Part shown: piece by piece, positions 56,400-60,000 of the stretch
Position numbering within the stretch: the first letter of the stretch is position 1
Layout: each line of letters starts with the position of its first letter
Assembly (NCBI RefSeq): GCF_030272615.1
Contig: NC_081412.1
Coordinates: 673,767,823-673,827,822 of the forward strand
Reading direction: 5' to 3'
Origin: Cryptomeria japonica
Taxonomy: Eukaryota > Streptophyta > Pinopsida > Cupressales > Cupressaceae
DNA length: 60,000 nucleotides
Notes under the pieces: model-generated
What the model saw: the letters and a program-made list of their open reading frames with translations, nothing else
The model's database searches: none
What the model was told of the DNA's origin: nothing
Program-made: the position numbers and the translations under genes

Positions 56400-57179
56400 A
56401 TATTTTCAATTTTTAAGTAAATTACCTTAAGCCTAAATATATATTAATAGAAGTAAACATATAGTAGAGATAAAGAACATGAAGGAAATAATAAAGCTCC
56501 TACCAGAGGGAACCAAATACAACAAAAACCAAGAATAGAACAATACACCCACCCCCATATGACAAGCAATACCAAACAAGAGAGTATGAAAGATAGAGAT
56601 GGAGAATCCTAATCATAAAAAAAATCTATATTTATGGACAAGACATTCAAATTGCTTTTCACTTGTAGGGAAGATGGATCTAGGATGGATCAAGATTTGT
56701 GGTTGTCAAATCATCCAACACCATACTCCCAAAAATCACAATGGCTAATTTAATAGCTTCGTTAGATAAGACATTTTCAAAGTAGAGGCAAGAAGGTCAA
56801 GATGAAAATGGATGACCAAAACTTGGACTTACACCACAAAAACCAAAATTTCCAATGGCCCTACAATACACATCCTTGAAGTATAGGCCGAAGTAGAAAA
56901 CCATAAATCTAGTATGAAGCAAGGCACCTAAAGTCAATGCCATGTTGAATCTCAGAATGGAATGACTCATACTTTCTCCAACTTGGTATCTTTTAACTAG
57001 TTTGGGTGTATAGGCAGAGTCCACCCCAAAATATTCTTCTTCTGAACCTACAACACCATTTGGAATGCATCAAAGGTAAGTTCTTATTATTGGATGAACT
57101 CTATAGTAGATAAAAGATAGAATAGAACAAAGAAGACATAAATACAATAGATAATTGTGTTGTCTATTTTCATATGCAG
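56400..57179 (-). other. 3' UTR of L1-type LINE (inferred)
   Basis: Lies directly downstream (minus strand) of the RNase H end at 57180. Without a convincing frame: the 75-codon frame at 56797-57024 shows no known domain. I do not see a clear poly-A tail or target duplication. Confidence 0.4.
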
Positions 57180-57725
57180 TCTACTACAAATTGTATGGCC
57201 AATTCCATTTTTGTGGGATTCTGTGTTGAAAAGCTTCATTTTCTATTGTTGCCTCTAGCTCTTTATCACTCATATGATCATAATATTTAAACAAAACATC
57301 CCCTTGAAGTAAGTGACACCCTTTATTTGCTACAATGTTTGCAATCTTATTGGCTTCTCTAAAATAATGGGAAATGTGATTGTTATCAAAGTCCTAAAGT
57401 AAATTCCATGTCTCCTAAAGGATATACTTTACCTTCCAATCTAATGTGTCAAATTTTTTAAAAGCATTGATATTGTTCAAAATATCACCTTCAATATCAA
57501 TATTCTTGACCCTTACTTTACATGCTAGTTTAAGCCCAAACAATAAAGATGAGGGTTCCACTATATTGTTAGTCCCGTCTGGAATTCTAGATGCCCCTAT
57601 AATGAGGACTTTACCTATGCAATCTCTTAACACACATCCTACACCGGAGACCCTCGGGTTACCCTTGGCCACACCATCAAAGTTTAACTTGATGAAATTT
57701 TTCTATGAGGCTTTCCATCTGATTG
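57180..57725 (-). pseudogene. RNase H domain of L1-type LINE ORF2
   Basis: Frame 57415-57672 contains GNPRVSGVGCVLRDCIGKVL, then IVEPSSLLFGLKLACKVRVK and NIDIEGD, the GNPG-x-(S/A)G-G-G-V-R and E-A-L-A motifs of the RVT_3-type RNase H that ends many plant L1 ORF2 proteins. LNFDG directly precedes it. After a TAG, the same domain continues in another phase with NNHISHYFREANKIANIVAN and HLLQGDVLFKYYD, ending PQKWNWPYNL at about 57182. Confidence 0.85.
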
Positions 57726-58330
57726 CTTTTCTATCCAACTTTTTAATTAAGTTATTAAATAAGACTCCTTTTAAATGATAATCTAATGCTTTTCCATTTC
57801 AACATGATAGAATTATACAAAGATGAAAAACAAGAAGTTGTACTTTTATTCTTAATGGTGTATGCTAGGACAAATTTAAAAATTTCCTTCTCAATGTTAC
57901 TAATTACACCTTCCACTTAGTTGCATTCTTTTCTAAAATTCCTCTTATTTTTTTCTCACCAAATTTTCCAACTTAATATGCTAGGGGCAACTTCCTAGAG
58001 GGATACAAAAAGAGACCCCTAAAACAATTTAGGCCATGTTTCAAACACCATAATCAACTTAGAATGGACGGGGTAGACCAATGTGATTTCTTAAGAAGCT
58101 GAGTTCAACAAGTGTTTGGAAATTCACAATTAAGGAGAAGGTGATCCTTTGTTTCCACTCTTTTTCCATATAATACATAATTAAAATTGGAGTAATACCC
58201 AGGGAGGCTAACCTATCACTATTAAGAATATTTCCTTTAAGCCAAAGACAATCAAATGATCTAGATTTTGGTAGACATGTTGCAGTCCAACAAAATGAAA
58301 AACACCTCAATTTCTAGACTCAAAATTCTT
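57726..58330 (-). pseudogene. Zinc-binding (zf-RVT) region of LINE ORF2
   Basis: Frame 58059-58310 reads FCWTATCLPKSRSFDCLWLK, then GNILNSDRLASLGIT, matching the W..LP.K...F.W and T.D.L...GI pattern of the zf-RVT domain between RT and RNase H. The zinc-ligand Cys/His part is degraded. Between here and the RNase H lie further phase changes. Confidence 0.7.
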
Positions 58331-58860
58331 TCCTAAAAGTATGGTAGCCTTGATTTACTAAGTAATTACCTGATTGATAGGGGATCTAGATAAGTTTGTC
58401 CATTTTTTTTTGTAATGAACTGCCCTATTCTTCATCTCCTAAAGAAGCAAATATTTTTGTTTAGCTGAGGCATATGCTCATTTTCAAAATCTTTCTAGTT
58501 TATTTCCAAAGCTCCATCTACATTAGAGATAAAAAAAAAAAAGCTGACACTTTGACTCCCTAGGATTCCTTATGTAATAGTTTTAGCTCTTATGTGTTCT
58601 TTAATATATCCAAGGGAGGAAGACCCTTCCAAGAATCTTCCCAAAAAATACTTTTTTGCCATCATGAATTATCCAAGAGAGATAAGGAATAAACACTTTC
58701 CTACATTTTAGCATGAAATTCCACATTTGGGAGCCTGGTGGAGGGTTGAGGATAAAAAGCTCTAATACTCTAGAACATTTTAAAAATAGATATTTATGCA
58801 TATAGCTATTGAGCAAGGATCCCATTGTATTTGGAAAAACTATCATGTCACTTGGTCATA
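58331..58860 (-). pseudogene. RT C-terminal extension of LINE ORF2
   Basis: Frame 58601-58846 includes PPPGSQMWNFMLKCRKVFIP, then YLSWIIHDGKKVFF and, after a phase change, a W-D-W-like motif (SWEGLPPLD). The pattern GS.-W..-I...-W.I.DG..I.FW is that of the region after the L1 reverse transcriptase. The polymerase domain itself (FADD motif) is absent, so the element is 5'-truncated here. Confidence 0.7.
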
Positions 58861-59400
58861 GTAGAATGAAATAATGATGTACTCATTATGCCCAATGAGG
58901 ATTCAATAGCACTATATCCTTACTATTTTCTATGTGATGACTACCCATGATCTTATAGTCCTATATGATCTCCATTAGAGGTCTATCCACTCTAATTTGT
59001 CAAATAAAACTCTTGAATACAACAAATATCCTCTCTACCATGGTCTTTTCAATGGTTAGGGGCATGCTGATGATCTCCCCCAATTGACCTTGATAGGATA
59101 TCCCTTTGGCCTCATGCATGTAATATGCTCAAATACCCAAACTTGCAGTAATGTGTAGATCATGATGTTTTGTCCCTCATATTGTACATATTGGCCAAGA
59201 TCATAATAGACCCTATGATCTAGCATACTAAATCCCTATGCAAAGATTATCTTGCTCTTCTCCATCACCTGGATATTGTGTTTGAGCAGTCCATCTAGAT
59301 GTGTGCTTCACTTATCAAGTGTTCAACAAGACTATCTATAGTTATTGGTATCTTTTGGAGGGCATGAGTATCCATAGTAATTTGTAATAACTAGTGTAGA
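58861..59400 (-). pseudogene. Decayed frame resembling a plant mobile domain
   Basis: One minus-strand phase reads IYTLLQVWVFEHITCMRPKG, then YPIKVNWGRSSACP, then a stop and, in shifted phase, VLFDKLEWIDL. The LLQ-W-EH-RP-W pattern resembles the core of plant mobile domain (aminotransferase-like) proteins, which are often carried by transposons. Stops and phase changes make it non-functional. The assignment rests on a short motif and is tentative. Confidence 0.35.
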
Positions 59401-60000
59401 TAAATTTGACCCCTCGTATTCCTTGATATGGCTTGCTTTATGCAATACATCTAGTTGTGATAAATGATGCTGAGTGTACATGGTCTTACTAGTCTCGCAG
59501 TCTCACATCACATTGGAAGATGTAAAATTTGGTACACATAATATAGTGTCATTGTCATATCCTTTATCAAAACATCGAAAGTGGATGTGTTAATTGTGTC
59601 ATCACTCCATCAATATCATCGACATCAAATCATGAAATCTCATATTTGATATGGTGAATACCCACCACAATCCAATATCTCATTTTTGACATGGTGTATG
59701 CCCACCATAGTCCAACTACACCTTTTATGATAAGGACCCGGCCTAGAAATATTATAGCTAGTATATGTGGCCACCTAAATGTTCTTGTATAGTTGGAGGG
59801 GCCTATGACAAGATTGAAGGTTAATGCTATGAGATTTCCACAATATATGTTGTATTCTCTTGATTTTTTTTGGATTCGATTGATAATAAAAAATACATAC
59901 ACAATTAAAATCTCACCAAGTTTTATGCAAAATCCCTTGCACATCTATTTGGACTATGGCACCTAAATAGAACATAGGTTTCATGTTGAAATATGGTGCC
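59401..60000. other. AT-rich spacer, no gene seen
   Basis: The 104-codon minus-strand frame at 59630-59944 shows no recognisable domain. It includes an imperfect duplication of an ATGGTG(A/T)AT(G/A)CCCACCA segment near 59650 and 59693. Confidence 0.4.

Overview
The window looks like repeat-dominated intergenic DNA from a very large plant nuclear genome. A gymnosperm is my best guess. Reasons: several full or broken LTR retrotransposons of plant Ty1/copia and Ty3/gypsy lineages, plant L1-type LINE pieces, leucine-rich-repeat remnants of NLR disease-resistance genes, AT-rich spacers, and kilobase-scale degenerate (CT)n/(GA)n blocks. I see no intact host protein-coding gene, no rRNA and no convincing functional tRNA gene.

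Layout. 1-8.2 kb: AT-rich spacer with local duplications, two polypyrimidine blocks split by a dispersed repeat, and a tandem array of about 128 bp units. 8.2-14.7 kb: a complete but dead chromovirus-like Ty3/gypsy element on the minus strand, with TG..CA LTRs, an ATAAA target duplication and an iMet-type primer binding site (PBS). 14.7-17 kb: a polypurine/microsatellite block whose edge is an inverted copy of the edge of the 3.6 kb polypyrimidine block. 17-19 kb: small duplications, a second copy of the dispersed repeat, a 370 bp TRIM-like element and the end of a copia LTR. 20.4-29.3 kb: an old minus-strand copia element cut inside its RNase H by a complete plus-strand copia element (22342-28956, target duplication TTTGA). 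29.3-32.6 kb: a decayed Gly-rich/coiled-coil reading frame and ATG-rich simple sequence. 32.6-42.46 kb: a large degenerate minus-strand Ty3/gypsy element with an unusually long tRNA-Trp-like PBS and an odd internal repeat array; I cannot find its 3' LTR. It abuts the truncated gag of a third copia element (42.46-49.18 kb, plus strand, about 1.9 kb 3' LTR). 49.5-56.4 kb: remnants of a tandem NLR cluster (two LRR pseudogenes, two homologous 3' segments and one candidate first exon), broken by a minus-strand copia gag remnant and an L1 ORF1 fragment. 56.4-59.3 kb: the 3' half of an L1-type LINE on the minus strand, then a decayed frame resembling a plant mobile domain.

The elements make sense as a history, not as a working system. 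Copia elements landed first, other elements inserted into them, and all reading frames then decayed. Most premature stops read as CAA/CAG/CGA changed to TAA/TAG/TGA, the pattern expected from deamination of methylated cytosine in silenced transposons. The least ordinary signals are the extended tRNA-Trp-like PBS, the TTCNNGAA/TGTATAAGAC array inside the second gypsy element, the inverted polypyrimidine modules with a shared edge, the Pol III-box-like modules in the first gypsy LTR, and the compact TRIM at a chimeric junction.
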